Source of the DNA: Fimbriimonadaceae bacterium
GTDB lineage: Bacteria; Armatimonadota; Fimbriimonadia; Fimbriimonadales; Fimbriimonadaceae
Assembly (NCBI GenBank): GCA_019454665.1
Contig: JACFNW010000161.1
Coordinates: 1-5,723 of the forward strand
Length of the DNA stretch: 5,723 bases
Direction of reading: 5' to 3'
Numbering within the stretch: the stretch's first letter is position 1; each line of letters starts with the position of its first letter. The notes below the pieces were generated by a model, which worked only from the letters and a program-made list of their open reading frames with translations, made no database searches and had not been told where the DNA came from. The position numbers and the translations under genes are program-made. Of the stretch, positions 5,635 through 5,723 are shown in pieces.

Positions 5635-5723
5635 TTGCCTCGCGGTCTATGCGATCGTGCTCGATGCCGTGAACCAGGAGACCGGTCGCGGAGGTCCTGC
5701 GGCGCGCGTCATGGTGGATGCGC
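4883..5723 (+). CDS. Exported protein of unrecognised family, tandem copy B (cut by the right edge)
   Basis: The frame starts at ATG 4883, with GGAG six bases upstream, and stays open for 280 codons to the window edge. It is a paralogue of the preceding gene: by eye about half the residues match, most strongly in SDLTR-RFYVRIG-Y-VSGN, WGG-RFDRAGRL, FEEA, PVLWQPS, IRDADSCLAVYAIV and the last visible block ARVMVDA. The N-terminus MVLLTLTLVLAATAQ looks like a signal peptide, cleaved after ATA or ATAQ, again with no positive n-region. An in-frame TTG at 4871 is an alternative start. By comparison with copy A only about a dozen residues should be missing. It follows copy A after 21 bases, so the same transcript is likely. 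Function is unknown; an export-linked partner of the upstream peptidase-like protein is a hypothesis. Confidence 0.8.
   Translation, partial: MVLLTLTLVLAATAQISTSDAAAQVAMRFLNNLSAHELSPGRTVSLSDYDLANSDLTRRRFYVRIGPYAVSGNAATGQIHHFTYMPDRAEDVPPDQVLDLTTDTLHPRAKIIHNLSNLGGSMSELVKLRSSIGSGAAEGSVEVNGRISLAGYQLWGGQLYRFDRAGRLLNFASLSVPKPPAEIKVTKTFEEAREAAVAAAMPFVRSMRAGRPVMLEVNEQYTRQQPVLWQPSPRIGETLAPEYQAIRDADSCLAVYAIVLDAVNQETGRGGPAARVMVDA

Overview
The window is G+C-rich bacterial DNA. Sample 60-base lines run from about 48% to 75% G+C. It combines a housekeeping block with a secreted-protein block. No ribosomal or transfer RNA is present to fix the taxonomy. A tetrahydrodipicolinate-type aminotransferase (DapL class), an apparently selenocysteine-containing SelD, and weak or missing Shine-Dalgarno sequences at the divergent genes fit a deep-branching environmental bacterium. 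Armatimonadota/Fimbriimonadia is one guess, held with low confidence.

Bases 1-1604 (minus strand): folC, cut by the left edge, lies directly downstream of a complete class I/II aminotransferase that resembles LL-diaminopimelate aminotransferase. The two are 5 bases apart, or overlap by 4 if an upstream GTG is used, so they look like one transcript. Bases 1605-1643 form a very short divergent spacer. It carries a 14-base inverted repeat with a -10-like hexamer at each edge, one facing each gene, and neither gene has a usable ribosome binding site.

Bases 1644-2630 (plus strand): selD, selenophosphate synthetase. Codon 12, at the catalytic cysteine position of SelD, is an in-frame TGA followed at once by a hairpin that can serve as a bacterial SECIS. 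Read with TGA as selenocysteine, the gene has a complete, family-typical N-terminus. Read with TGA as stop, the protein loses its active site. The organism therefore very probably decodes selenocysteine, although selA, selB and selC are not in this window.

Bases 2631-5723 (plus strand): after a spacer with a TTGACA-type promoter comes an operon-like run of three genes for exported proteins. The first encodes a signal peptide, a beta-rich N-terminal region, a proline-rich linker and a C-terminal region that looks like a CHAT/caspase-fold (clan CD) cysteine peptidase with a His/Cys pair. It is split by a one-base frameshift near 3111, and a nine-C tract follows an upstream ATG. It overlaps the next gene by 19 bases. 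The next two genes are tandem paralogues of an unrecognised exported family with a weakly PepSY-like C-terminus; the second is cut by the right edge. The secreted protease-like protein next to two exported paralogues, possibly its partners, inhibitors or substrates, is the least familiar part of the window.
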